A DNA stretch of 61,130 nt from an uncultured Flavobacteriaceae bacterium (GTDB lineage Bacteria > Bacteroidota > Bacteroidia > Flavobacteriales > Flavobacteriaceae): positions 1 to 61,130 of the forward strand of contig CALKFR010000031.1 in the NCBI GenBank assembly GCA_938084555.1, in the 5' to 3' direction. This document shows, piece by piece, positions 29,020 through 37,466 of this stretch. Below the pieces are notes generated by a model. It did no database searches. It had not been told where the DNA came from and saw only the letters and a list, made by a program, of their open reading frames with translations. The position numbers were made by a program, and so were the translations under genes. Position 1 is the first letter of the stretch; each line of letters starts with the position of its first letter.

Positions 29020-29027
29020 CAAAAATA
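29020..29027 (-). promoter_or_regulatory. Putative -7 element of the HYC/TonB/HMA operon
   Basis: TATTTTTG on the - strand, 8-15 bases upstream of the ATG at 29012. If correct the message is leaderless or nearly so. Confidence 0.4.
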
Positions 29028-29153
29028 CAACAGAATTTTTTAAAATTATGTTAAACTATTTTTAGTTTTTTTTAACCAAGTAAATTTTTATGAGACTAGA
29101 CTTTTTCAACTAAATAAATGATTCTACTATAGATTTCAAGAAAGGATAAAACC

Positions 29154-29207
29154 ATGAACAAAAAATTAAAAAAATACTTTAATTTTATACTTTTAAATTT
29201 TACATAA
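29154..29207 (+). CDS. Possible 17-codon leader ORF upstream of the fRMsr-like gene
   Basis: ATG at 29154 opens a 17-codon frame rich in Lys, Phe and Leu whose TAA overlaps the ATG of the next gene as TAATG (29205-29209). An AGGA-like purine stretch lies about 8 bases before it, unusual in this AT-rich, SD-poor genome. It could couple translation to the downstream gene. The composition is that expected of random AT-rich sequence, so the call is weak. Confidence 0.2.
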   Translation: MNKKLKKYFNFILLNFT

Positions 29208-29662
29208 TGATAAACACCAGCAAGATTAAAGACTTTGTAAATAATGTTATTTCATCACCTAAATCTACAGGTGAAAAACAACAAATTATTTGTGATTTCT
29301 TAAAGAATGAAGTCTCTTATTATGATTGGGTTGGTTTCTACTTTAAAAATGGAGAAAATGAAGAATTAAAGTTAGCTGAATTTGCTGGAGAGCCAACAGA
29401 GCACACTATTATACCTTTTGGAAAAGGAATTTGCGGTCAAGTAGCCGTTACTAATCAAAATTTTGTTGTTCAAGATGTAAGTGAACAAAGTAATTATATT
29501 TCTTGTGGCTGGAAAGTAAAATCAGAAATTGTAATACCAATTATGGTGAGAAATGTAAATATTGGCCAAATTGATATTGATTCTCATACTTCTAAACCAT
29601 TCTCTGAAGCTGATGAAGAATTGTTAATGTTTATATGCAATAAAATAGCCACTTTATATTAA
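29207..29662 (+). CDS. GAF-domain protein, free methionine-(R)-sulfoxide reductase-like
   Basis: A 151-residue single GAF domain of the fRMsr (YebR) family, which reduces free methionine-R-sulfoxide. IPFGKGICGQVA holds C76 and SNYISC holds C100, 24 residues apart as in yeast and E. coli enzymes, where these act as catalytic and resolving cysteines. The third conserved cysteine, 10 residues before the first, is replaced by H66. DIDSHTSKPFSEADEE near the C-terminus is typical of the family. Activity is therefore plausible but a cyclic-nucleotide-free sensor role cannot be excluded. It is separated from purH by a weak hairpin and a promoter. Confidence 0.8.
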   Translation: MINTSKIKDFVNNVISSPKSTGEKQQIICDFLKNEVSYYDWVGFYFKNGENEELKLAEFAGEPTEHTIIPFGKGICGQVAVTNQNFVVQDVSEQSNYISCGWKVKSEIVIPIMVRNVNIGQIDIDSHTSKPFSEADEELLMFICNKIATLY

Positions 29663-29670
29663 ACTGAAAC

Positions 29671-29693
29671 TTCAACTTCAACCAGAAGTTGAA
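29671..29693 (+). terminator. Possible terminator after fRMsr-like gene
   Basis: A 9-base inverted repeat (29671-29679 and 29685-29693) with a 5-base loop shortly after the stop codon. The following bases are AT-rich but lack a clean T run, so termination may be weak. Confidence 0.4.
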
Positions 29694-29787
29694 TTACTAT
29701 TTTATAGATATATAAACTTCAAAATCCTAAAGAAAAAAATTTATTCACAATTGTAGTATAAGTTTCTTTATTTCTAATGAGATTCTG

Positions 29788-29818
29788 TTGTTTTAGCAAT
29801 TCACATTTAGTAGATTTG
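29788..29818 (+). promoter_or_regulatory. purH promoter (TTG-N20-TAGATTTG)
   Basis: TTG at 29788-29790 and TAGATTTG at 29811-29818 with a 20-base spacer, a good match to the Bacteroidota promoter pattern. Predicted start is near 29825, giving a leader of about 15 bases. The 3' half of the -7 element lies inside a large palindrome. Confidence 0.6.
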
Positions 29819-29841
29819 TGTGCTTAACTAAGCACACAAAT
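29814..29841. promoter_or_regulatory. Perfect palindrome over purH promoter and start codon
   Basis: Two 13-base arms, 29814-29826 and 29829-29841, form a perfect inverted repeat around the dinucleotide AC. The core half-site is TTTGTGTGCTTA. It begins in the TTTG of the -7 element, covers the predicted transcription start and ends on the second base of the purH ATG (29840-29842). This is the layout of an operator that a dimeric repressor would occupy. Alternatively, a transcript starting upstream would fold it into a hairpin that hides the start codon. Confidence 0.6.
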
Positions 29842-31366
29842 GAGCAATCTAAAAATTATCCAATCTGCATTAATTTCAGTATTTCACAAAAATGGTTTAA
29901 AGCCAATAGTTGAGGAGTTACATAAAAATAATGTTACCATCTTCTCAACTGGAGGAACAGAAAAATTTATCAAAGAATTAGGAATTCCCGTTACACCTGT
30001 TGAGGATGTTACCTCTTATCCTTCAATTTTAGGGGGTAGAGTAAAAACATTACATCCAAAAGTTTTTGGAGGCATTTTAAACAGGCAAGATCATCAGGGA
30101 GATATTTCAGAGATGAAAGCATATGAAATTCCACAAATTGATCTTGTAATTGTAGATTTGTATCCTTTTGAAAAAACAGTAGCCTCTAATGCAAGTGAAC
30201 AAGATATTGTTGAAAAAATAGATATTGGTGGCATCTCATTAATTAGAGCCTCTGCAAAAAACTTTAAAGATACGTTTACCATATCTTCAATGGATCAATA
30301 TGAGGAATTCTTAACACTTTATAAAGCCAATAATGGTGCTTCGCACTTAGCTGAAAGAAAAAAATTCGCTGCAAAATCATTCAACATATCTTCACATTAT
30401 GATACCGCAATTTTTAATTATTTTAATGAAGATGAAATTGCATATAAAGTTAGTGAAACTGTTTCTAAAACTTTACGTTATGGAGAAAATCCTCATCAAA
30501 AAGGGTATTTCTTTGGGGATTTAGATGCCATGTTTGAAAAAGTTCATGGAAAAGAATTAAGCTACAACAATCTATTAGATATTGATGCTGCAGTAAATTT
30601 AATGGGAGAGTTTACAGGTGAATCTCCAACATTCGCTATTTTAAAACACAACAATGCATGTGGTTTTGCTCAGAGAGAAACTATTTCTAATGCCTATATA
30701 GATGCTCTAGCAGGTGATCCTGTATCTGCTTTTGGAGGAGTCCTCATCTCTAACACTAGGATTGATAAAATAACTGCTACTGAAATTCATAAATTATTTT
30801 GTGAGGTTGTTATTGCTCCTTCTTTTGATGAAGAGGCTTTACTTATTTTAAAAGGAAAGAAAAACCGTGTTCTTTTAATACAAAAAAGTGTAGAGCTTCC
30901 AAATCAAATCGTTAGAACTTCACTAAACGGGATACTAGTTCAAGATAGAGATACCATAACTGACTGTTTGGAAGATTTAACATATGCAACAAATTGTAAA
31001 CCTTCCAATAACGAACTAGATGATTTATTATTTGCTTCAAAAATATGCAAGCATACAAAATCAAATACTATAGTACTAGTAAAAAATAAACAGTTATATG
31101 CTAGTGGAACAGGTCAAACAAGTAGAGTTGATGCTTTAAATCAAGCTATAGAAAAGGCAAATAATTTTGGTTTTAATTTAGATGGGGCTTCGATGGCTAG
31201 TGATGCATTTTTCCCTTTTCCAGATTGTGTAGAAATTGCAAATAATGCAGGAATTAAGAATGTGATTCAACCAGGTGGCTCTATAAAAGACCAACTAAGC
31301 ATTGATTATTGCAATAAAAATAACGTAGCAATGGTTATGACTGGAACCAGACATTTTAAACATTAA
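29840..31366 (+). CDS. purH: Bifunctional AICAR transformylase / IMP cyclohydrolase
   Basis: A 508-residue enzyme for the last two steps of de novo purine synthesis: formylation of AICAR with 10-formyl-THF and cyclisation to IMP. Residues 1 to about 190 are the MGS-like cyclohydrolase domain (STGGTEKFIKELG, LGGRVKTLHPKVFGGIL). The remainder is the transformylase, with LRYGENPHQKG, the LKHNNACG motif near 267-274 and SDAFFPFPD near the C-terminus, ending in MTGTRHFKH. Its promoter overlaps a strong palindrome, suggesting specific transcriptional control. Confidence 0.98.
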   Translation: MSNLKIIQSALISVFHKNGLKPIVEELHKNNVTIFSTGGTEKFIKELGIPVTPVEDVTSYPSILGGRVKTLHPKVFGGILNRQDHQGDISEMKAYEIPQIDLVIVDLYPFEKTVASNASEQDIVEKIDIGGISLIRASAKNFKDTFTISSMDQYEEFLTLYKANNGASHLAERKKFAAKSFNISSHYDTAIFNYFNEDEIAYKVSETVSKTLRYGENPHQKGYFFGDLDAMFEKVHGKELSYNNLLDIDAAVNLMGEFTGESPTFAILKHNNACGFAQRETISNAYIDALAGDPVSAFGGVLISNTRIDKITATEIHKLFCEVVIAPSFDEEALLILKGKKNRVLLIQKSVELPNQIVRTSLNGILVQDRDTITDCLEDLTYATNCKPSNNELDDLLFASKICKHTKSNTIVLVKNKQLYASGTGQTSRVDALNQAIEKANNFGFNLDGASMASDAFFPFPDCVEIANNAGIKNVIQPGGSIKDQLSIDYCNKNNVAMVMTGTRHFKH

Positions 31367-31374
31367 ATTTCAAC

Positions 31375-31404
31375 TTGATTACTAGCTTATTTTTACTAGC
31401 TTTG
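31375..31404 (+). promoter_or_regulatory. mreB promoter (TTG-N19-TAGCTTTG)
   Basis: TTG at 31375-31377 and TAGCTTTG at 31397-31404, 19-base spacer. A 10-base direct repeat (TTACTAGCTT at 31379-31388 and 31393-31402) runs through the spacer and -7 element. Predicted leader is about 31 bases. Confidence 0.6.
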
Positions 31405-31441
31405 TAATTAGAGATTCTTACACAGAAAATTAATCATATTT

Positions 31442-32470
31442 ATGGGCTTTTTTGATTTCATGACTGAAGACATTGCCATTGACTTAGGAACGGCAAATAC
31501 ACTTATTATCCACAATGGAAAAGTTGTGGTTGATAGTCCGTCTATAGTTGCAAGAGATCGAGTTAGCGGAAGAATTATAGCTACTGGTACAGAAGCTAAT
31601 TTAATGCAAGGAAAAACTCATGAAAATATTAAAACTATTCGCCCACTAAAAGATGGAGTAATAGCTGATTTTCAAGCCTCTGAAGAAATGATTAAAGAGT
31701 TTGTAAAAAAAATTCCTGCCTTTCGAAAAAAGTTTTTCCCTCCTTCACTAAGGATGGTTATTTGTATTCCATCAGGAATTACTGAAGTTGAAAAAAGAGC
31801 TGTTCAAGATTCAGCGAGACATATGAATGCTAAGGAGATTTACCTTATATACGAACCTATGGCAGCTGCTATTGGTGTTGGAATTGATATCATGGAACCC
31901 AAAGGTAATATGATTATTGATATTGGAGGTGGAACTACAGAAATTGCAGTAGTAGCTCTTGCAGGTATAGTCTGTGATCAATCAGTGAAAGTTGCTGGTG
32001 ATTTATTTACGAATGACATCATGTATTACATGCGAACTCAACACAATTTATATGTAGGAGAAAGAACCGCTGAAAAAGTAAAAATAAATATTGGTTCGGC
32101 AACAGAAGACCTAGACAACCCTCCAGAAGACATGCTGGTTCAAGGTAGAGATTTATTAAGCGGAAAGCCAAAACAAGTTCAAATCTCACATAGAGAGATT
32201 GCAAAAGCTTTGGATAAATCAATTCTTAGAATTGAAGACGCAGTAATGGAAACATTATCTAAAACACCTCCAGAACTAGCTGCCGATATATACAATACAG
32301 GAATATATTTAGCAGGTGGTGGCTCTATGCTAAGAGGTTTAGATAAAAGACTTTCTAGAAAAACAGATTTACCTGTTTATATTGCTGAAGACCCCTTAAG
32401 AGCAGTAGTAAGAGGTACTGGAATAGCTTTAAAAGAGCTAGATAAATATAAAAATGTCTTAATGAAATAA
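31442..32470 (+). CDS. mreB: Rod-shape-determining actin homologue MreB
   Basis: A 342-residue bacterial actin. Phosphate 1 motif IDLGTANTLI near residues 13-22, phosphate 2 motif MIIDIGGGTTEIAVV near 158-172, and adenosine motif YLAGGGSMLRGL near 289-300 are all present. MreB filaments on the inner membrane guide the elongation machinery for lateral wall synthesis. It heads the mreB-mreC-mreD-mrdA-rodA cluster and has its own promoter. Confidence 0.99.
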   Translation: MGFFDFMTEDIAIDLGTANTLIIHNGKVVVDSPSIVARDRVSGRIIATGTEANLMQGKTHENIKTIRPLKDGVIADFQASEEMIKEFVKKIPAFRKKFFPPSLRMVICIPSGITEVEKRAVQDSARHMNAKEIYLIYEPMAAAIGVGIDIMEPKGNMIIDIGGGTTEIAVVALAGIVCDQSVKVAGDLFTNDIMYYMRTQHNLYVGERTAEKVKINIGSATEDLDNPPEDMLVQGRDLLSGKPKQVQISHREIAKALDKSILRIEDAVMETLSKTPPELAADIYNTGIYLAGGGSMLRGLDKRLSRKTDLPVYIAEDPLRAVVRGTGIALKELDKYKNVLMK

Positions 32471-32491
32471 TCAAAGACATCTCTACTTCTT

Positions 32492-33322
32492 ATGCAACAA
32501 CTCATTTATTTTATTCAGAAGTATCGATATTTTTTATTTTTTCTATTTCTTGAGCTTATTGCATTTCAACTTATTATAAATAACCTTAGCTTCCATAAAA
32601 GTAAATTTATAAATTCTGCTAGTTCTATAACTGGAGATTTCTACAGTAAAACTAACTCAATCCGTGATTATTTTCAACTTGATACTGAAAATAAAGAACT
32701 GTTAAACGAAAATTTAATATTGAGAAACAAACTCGAAAAATTGTCTCTAAGTATTGACACCTCTCCTATCACTAAAATTTTTGAAAAGACAGATCTTCGT
32801 CAAAGATACTCATACATTCAGGGTAGAATAGAGAAAAATCAATTTCGTAATAATTATAATTTTTTAACTATTAATTTAGGGAAAAAAGACAGTCTTGTTC
32901 CTGAGATGGGAGTTATTAATAGTAAGGGAATTCTTGGCATTACAGAAAATGTCCTGCAGCGTTATTCTAGAGTTAGATCAATATTAAATAAGAACAGTAA
33001 GATTAATGCGAAACTCAAAAATAGCAACTATTTTGGAACTTTAACTTGGGATGGTTTAGATTATAATAGTACTCAATTATTAGATATCCCTAGACAAGCA
33101 AAACTGAAGGTAGGTGATACAATTATAACTGGAGGAATGTCTTCAATTTTCCCAGAAGGAATACCTATTGGAAGTATTGATAATATCGTTAATGAAGCCA
33201 GTATAAAAAGAATCATAAATATTAAACTCTTTAATGATATGAGTAACTTGAAAAATATTTATGTTGTTAAAGATTTTGACAAACAGCAACTTGTGAATCT
33301 TGAAAAAACCAGCAATGAATAA
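32492..33322 (+). CDS. mreC: Rod-shape-determining protein MreC
   Basis: A 276-residue inner-membrane protein with one N-terminal transmembrane helix (about 10-31), a coiled coil (about 60-90, ending RNKLEKLSLS) and a periplasmic double beta-barrel with the MreC stretch NLGKKDSLVPEMGVINSKGILG and VGDTIITGGMSSIFPEGIPIG. MreC links MreB filaments to PBP2 and RodA. It follows mreB by 21 bases and overlaps mreD by 8 bases. Confidence 0.96.
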   Translation: MQQLIYFIQKYRYFLFFLFLELIAFQLIINNLSFHKSKFINSASSITGDFYSKTNSIRDYFQLDTENKELLNENLILRNKLEKLSLSIDTSPITKIFEKTDLRQRYSYIQGRIEKNQFRNNYNFLTINLGKKDSLVPEMGVINSKGILGITENVLQRYSRVRSILNKNSKINAKLKNSNYFGTLTWDGLDYNSTQLLDIPRQAKLKVGDTIITGGMSSIFPEGIPIGSIDNIVNEASIKRIINIKLFNDMSNLKNIYVVKDFDKQQLVNLEKTSNE

Positions 33323-33821
33323 AATTCGTGTTTTTTTATGGATAATAGTCATCCTCTTCCTCCAAATATTAGTGTTGAACAATATTAATTTTTCTCAACA
33401 CATTAACCCATATCTATACATTTCTTTTATTTTCTTATTTCCATTAACCAAAAATCGATTTATATTTTTAACAGCTGCTTTTTTTTATGGTTTAATCTTA
33501 GATTTTTTCTCTGATACTGGAGGTATTCATGCCGCCTCACTATTATTTGTTGCTTTTTTTCGTTTATACTTTATCAAACTTTTTTTTAGAAAAAATAACA
33601 TAGACTATCTACTCTTTAATCTTCATTCTGAAGCATTTGGACAAGTATTTAATTATGTGGTAACCATAACAATTATTCATCATTTTATGTTATTTTCGTT
33701 AGATAACTTTAGTTTTAATAATATAAATATTGTGTTGTTAAATACTTTATACTCTAGTATTTTTACCTTGGTTCTTTATTTTTTAGGGTCATATATTTTA
33801 AGAAAAAAACAACTTCATTGA
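33315..33821 (+). CDS. mreD: Rod-shape-determining protein MreD
   Basis: A 168-residue very hydrophobic protein with about five or six transmembrane helices and short loops, matching MreD in size and topology; FYGLILDFFSDTGGIHAAS is the most conserved stretch. I set the start at ATG 33315 (MNKIRVFL), which overlaps mreC by 8 bases; the frame also opens at TTG 33300. MreD stabilises the MreC-PBP2-RodA complex. The stop is one base from the PBP2 gene. Confidence 0.9.
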   Translation: MNKIRVFLWIIVILFLQILVLNNINFSQHINPYLYISFIFLFPLTKNRFIFLTAAFFYGLILDFFSDTGGIHAASLLFVAFFRLYFIKLFFRKNNIDYLLFNLHSEAFGQVFNYVVTITIIHHFMLFSLDNFSFNNINIVLLNTLYSSIFTLVLYFLGSYILRKKQLH

Positions 33822-33822
33822 T

Positions 33823-35703
33823 ATGAAAAGGAGTTTTTTACTATACTTTTTAATTACTCTAATCGGGATCCTTTTTGTGGGAAGATTATTTCAATTGCAA
33901 GTTGTAAGAGGTAAAAATTATAACCCTGTAAAAAATTCTGCTGTAAAGGTTAAATTTGACATGCCTGAGAGAGGCTATGTATATGATAGAAATGGAGAAT
34001 TACTAGTTGCCAATCAACTCTCCTATGATGTAACTATAGTTCCAAATGAGGTAACTCCATTAGATACAATAGAGTTTTGCTCACTTTTAAAAATTAGCAA
34101 AGAAAACTTCATTAAGCGTTTTAAAAAAGCGGAAAATTATGCTCCCTGGTTAGAATCAGTTTTTTTAAAACAACTTGCAAAAGAAGATTTTGCTTTTTTG
34201 CAAGAAAAGCTTCACAAATTTCAAGGGTTTTATATTCAAAAAAGAGTAATAAGAAATTATCCAATAAAATCTGCAGCAAATATTTTAGGATATATTAATG
34301 AAGTAAATGAGCTTATTGCAAAAAAAGACAACTATTATCAACAAGGAGAGCTTATTGGTAAAGCTGGAATAGAGGCTCAATATGAAAAAGTTTTGAGAGG
34401 AAAAAAAGGTAAAAAATATTTTAGAAGAGATCGATTCAATAAAATAAAAGGACCTTTTAAAAACGGCATATATGACTCAATAGCTGTTAATGGAAAAGAT
34501 ATCACATTAACAATAGATAGTAAACTTCAACAGTATGGAGAATATTTAATGAAGGGTAAACGCGGAGGTATTATAGCACTTGAACCCTCTAGTGGTGAAA
34601 TTCTAGCTTTAGTAACTTCACCTAGCTATGACCCTAATATGATGGTAGGTCGATTACGATCTCCTAATTCTGTGAAGCTCATTGGAGATACCATTAACAA
34701 GCCGATGTATGATCGAGGGCTCAAAGGAACTTATCCTCCTGGGTCACCATTCAAATTAGTTAATGCCCTCATTGGACTTCAAGAAAATGTGATAGATGAA
34801 AACACTCATTTCTTTTGTAATGGTGGTTATCGTTACGGGAATCGGAAAAATGAATTTATGAAGTGTCATTGTGATATTTATGGAAAACCGATTCAACTAA
34901 ATTCAGCCATTTCAAAATCTTGCAATAGTTATTTTGCAAATACGTATAAGAGAATTATTGAAAAAGATAAAAATTCCACAAACGGAATGAATAACTGGAG
35001 TACACATGTTAAAAGTTTTGGATTAGGCAACTATTTAGGATATGACTTGCCAGAGGGAGACAAAGGCTTAATACCCAATGGAGATTATTATAATAGAATG
35101 TATACTTATAGGTGGAATGCATCCACAAATATCTCAAATGCCATAGGACAAGGAGAGGTTTTAACAACACCTATTCAACTAGCAAATGTAACTGCAGCTA
35201 TTGCAAATAGAGGTTTTTTTTATACACCTCATGTAGTTAAAAAAATTGATAACCAAGCCATTACAGATTCATCATATACTACTCCAAAATACACTACCAT
35301 TGAAAAAAAACACTTTGAACCTATAATTCAAGGAATGCATGAAGTATTTAAAACAGGTACAGCTAGTTGGGTTAATATTGAAGGTATTGATATTGTTGGA
35401 AAAACAGGTACATCAGAAAATTTTATGAGAGTGGGTAGAAAAAAAATTAAATTACCAGACCATTCTATTTTGGTAGCTTTTGCGCCAAAAAACGATCCTA
35501 AAATTGCTGTTGCTGTGTTTATTGAAAATGGAGGGTTTGGATCAACTGTTGCCGCACCAATAACTAGTCTAATTATAGAAAAATATCTAAGAGGAATGAT
35601 TAGTAGAAAATGGATTGAAGAACGAATGTTAAAAACGGATTTAAGTCCAATATATGAAAGACAAACTATAGCATTAAAACAAATTGAGACAGAAACAAAA
35701 TAA
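33823..35703 (+). CDS. mrdA: Penicillin-binding protein 2 (elongation transpeptidase)
   Basis: A 626-residue class B PBP anchored by one N-terminal helix (about 5-22). The pedestal domain contains MPERGYVYDRNGELL. The transpeptidase domain has the SxxK motif in YPPGSPFKL, the SxN motif in SKSCNSYF, and the KTG motif in VGKTGTSENF. PBP2 crosslinks new glycan strands made by RodA during cell elongation. The gene is one base after mreD and overlaps rodA by 20 bases, a compact elongasome operon. Confidence 0.97.
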   Translation: MKRSFLLYFLITLIGILFVGRLFQLQVVRGKNYNPVKNSAVKVKFDMPERGYVYDRNGELLVANQLSYDVTIVPNEVTPLDTIEFCSLLKISKENFIKRFKKAENYAPWLESVFLKQLAKEDFAFLQEKLHKFQGFYIQKRVIRNYPIKSAANILGYINEVNELIAKKDNYYQQGELIGKAGIEAQYEKVLRGKKGKKYFRRDRFNKIKGPFKNGIYDSIAVNGKDITLTIDSKLQQYGEYLMKGKRGGIIALEPSSGEILALVTSPSYDPNMMVGRLRSPNSVKLIGDTINKPMYDRGLKGTYPPGSPFKLVNALIGLQENVIDENTHFFCNGGYRYGNRKNEFMKCHCDIYGKPIQLNSAISKSCNSYFANTYKRIIEKDKNSTNGMNNWSTHVKSFGLGNYLGYDLPEGDKGLIPNGDYYNRMYTYRWNASTNISNAIGQGEVLTTPIQLANVTAAIANRGFFYTPHVVKKIDNQAITDSSYTTPKYTTIEKKHFEPIIQGMHEVFKTGTASWVNIEGIDIVGKTGTSENFMRVGRKKIKLPDHSILVAFAPKNDPKIAVAVFIENGGFGSTVAAPITSLIIEKYLRGMISRKWIEERMLKTDLSPIYERQTIALKQIETETK

Positions 35704-36958
35704 TATTTTTTTTGGTATAGATTGGCTACTCGTACTTTTCTTCACACTACTAGTTGGTTTTGGATGGATAAATATATATGCTGCATCTTATACTGATGAA
35801 AATATTCAGGCGTTTGATTTTTCCTCAAAATATGGCAAACAACTTCTTTGGATATTATTTAGTATTCCTCTCATTATTTTGATTTTATTTATTAATGCAA
35901 AATTTTATCAGCGTTTTTCTAGTATTTTTTTCATTCTTTCATTATTAACTTTGATAGGACTATTTATTTTTGGAACAGAGGTTAATGGTGCAAGATCTTG
36001 GTATCGTTTTGGAAGTGTTAGTATCCAACCCTCTGAGTTTGCAAAGGCTTTTACTGCTCTAGGGCTAGCAAAATTAATGAGTGATAGAAAATACAATTTA
36101 AGCATACTAAAAAATCAAATAAAAGCATTTATAATAATTTTTTTACCTGCTTTACTGATTGCTCTTCATGACCCAGGTTCTGCCATTATATATTTAGCAT
36201 TCTTTTTTGTTTTAAATAGAGAGGGATTAACCTTAGCCTATATTATTTTTGGGGCTCTATCTATTGTATTATTTATTGGTACCATTATAGCAGGCGTTAA
36301 AATTATTATCAGCTTATTATACATTATCATTTCCATTTATATCATTTACAGCATATATAAAAATAAACGTTTCTTAAAATTTAATTGGATAAAGATTGTA
36401 GGGATATATTTGTTTTCCTCTTTTTTTATTCTTAGTGCAGATTATTCTTATAATAATATTTTAAAGAAACACCAAAGAGATCGATTTGAGGTAATTTTAG
36501 GAAAAACCTCAGATACTAAACAAATTGGATACAATTCAGATCAGTCCATACAAACGATTAGTTCAGGGAAATTTTGGGGAAAAGGTTTTCTTGAAGGAGA
36601 TAAAACTCAAGGAAATTTTGTGCCTGCACAAGACACAGATTATATCTTCAGTGTTGTAGGAGAAGAGTGGGGATTTGTAGGTTCTAGTTTGGTTATATTT
36701 TTATTTATGGCGCTTCTTTACAGAATAATATATAAGGCAGAAAAACATGCCAATAAGTTTGGTAGAATTTATGGTTATGGAGTGGCCTCTATTTTATTTT
36801 TTCATTTAATTGTAAATATTGGAATGGTGATTGGACTTTTACCAACAGTTGGAATACCATTACCTTTTTTTAGCTATGGAGGATCTTCATTGTGGGGATT
36901 TACGCTTTTACTCTTTATTTTCATAAAACTTGATACCCAAAAAAGTTATGACTGGTAA
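35684..36958 (+). CDS. rodA: Peptidoglycan glycosyltransferase RodA
   Basis: A 424-residue SEDS-family polymerase with about ten transmembrane helices that extends glycan strands with PBP2. Conserved stretches include GARSWYRFGSVSIQPSEFAKAF region (about 102-122), QDTDYIFSVVGEEWGFVG and the C-terminal GIPLPFFSYGGSSLW. No ATG is available before the first helix, so a TTG at 35684 inside the end of mrdA (20-base overlap) is the most likely start, implying translational coupling. A strong bidirectional terminator follows the stop. Confidence 0.95.
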   Translation: MRQKQNNIFFGIDWLLVLFFTLLVGFGWINIYAASYTDENIQAFDFSSKYGKQLLWILFSIPLIILILFINAKFYQRFSSIFFILSLLTLIGLFIFGTEVNGARSWYRFGSVSIQPSEFAKAFTALGLAKLMSDRKYNLSILKNQIKAFIIIFLPALLIALHDPGSAIIYLAFFFVLNREGLTLAYIIFGALSIVLFIGTIIAGVKIIISLLYIIISIYIIYSIYKNKRFLKFNWIKIVGIYLFSSFFILSADYSYNNILKKHQRDRFEVILGKTSDTKQIGYNSDQSIQTISSGKFWGKGFLEGDKTQGNFVPAQDTDYIFSVVGEEWGFVGSSLVIFLFMALLYRIIYKAEKHANKFGRIYGYGVASILFFHLIVNIGMVIGLLPTVGIPLPFFSYGGSSLWGFTLLLFIFIKLDTQKSYDW

Positions 36959-36970
36959 TTTTTAACACCA

Positions 36971-37012
36971 AAAAAAACGCTCTATTTTTCATCAAAATAG
37001 AGCGTTTTTTTT
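36971..37012. terminator. Bidirectional intrinsic terminator between rodA and rpsT
   Basis: A 12-base perfect stem (36977-36988 and 36994-37005) with a 5-base loop, preceded by an A run and followed by a T run, so it works on both strands. It ends rodA (+) and rpsT (-). Confidence 0.9.
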
Positions 37013-37029
37013 AATTTTTATAATAAAAC

Positions 37030-37281
37030 CTATAAGGTAGCAACTTGCTTAGTTAATTTTGATTTTAAATTAGAAGCCTTGTTTTTGTGTATAATATTAT
37101 TCTTTGCTAGTTTGTCTAACATTGAAACCACTTTTATTAACATACCCTCAGCCTCCTTCTTATCAGAAGATGCACGTAGATCTCTTACAGCGTTACGTGT
37201 AGTTTTATGCTGATGCTTGTTACGCAATCTTTTTGATTCGTTACTTCTTATTCTTTTTAATGCTGACTTATGATTTGCCAT
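37030..37281 (-). CDS. rpsT: 30S ribosomal protein S20
   Basis: An 83-residue Lys/Arg-rich helical protein that binds 16S rRNA in the small subunit body. [21 protein letters not shown] at the start (first 20 residues very typical) and [18 protein letters not shown] near the end define the family. It lies 27 bases after tRNA-Glu on the same strand with no promoter between, so it is probably transcribed from the tRNA promoter. Confidence 0.98.
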   Translation of the reverse strand: MANHKSALKRIRSNESKRLRNKHQHKTTRNAVRDLRASSDKKEAEGMLIKVVSMLDKLAKNNIIHKNKASNLKSKLTKQVATL

Positions 37282-37308
37282 TTCTTTAATATTTTTTTTT
37301 TAAAATTG

Positions 37309-37380
37309 TAGTCCGTACGGGAATCGAACCCGTGTTACCAGGATGAAAACCTGGCGTCCTAACCCCTAGACGAACGGACC
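37309..37380 (-). tRNA. tRNA-Glu (anticodon TTC)
   Basis: A 72-base cloverleaf on the - strand. The acceptor 5' strand is GGTCCGT (37380-37374), pairing with ACGGACT. The anticodon arm is CCAGG-TTTTCAT-CCTGG with anticodon TTC, and the T-arm contains GGTTCGATTCC. Position 1-72 is a G-U pair. The 3' CCA is not encoded. It is followed by rpsT. Confidence 0.97.
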
Positions 37381-37420
37381 AATTGCAATCTTAAATAAAA
37401 TAATCCTTCGATTGCGGATG

Positions 37421-37450
37421 CAAATATACAACGTTTTTAAAACTCTACAA
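37421..37450 (-). promoter_or_regulatory. Promoter of tRNA-Glu and rpsT (TTG-N19-TATATTTG)
   Basis: On the - strand TTG (37450-37448) and TATATTTG (37428-37421) with a 19-base spacer. It predicts a start near 37413, about 33 bases before the tRNA 5' end. Confidence 0.6.
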
Positions 37451-37466
37451 TATTTTTTTAAAAAAT

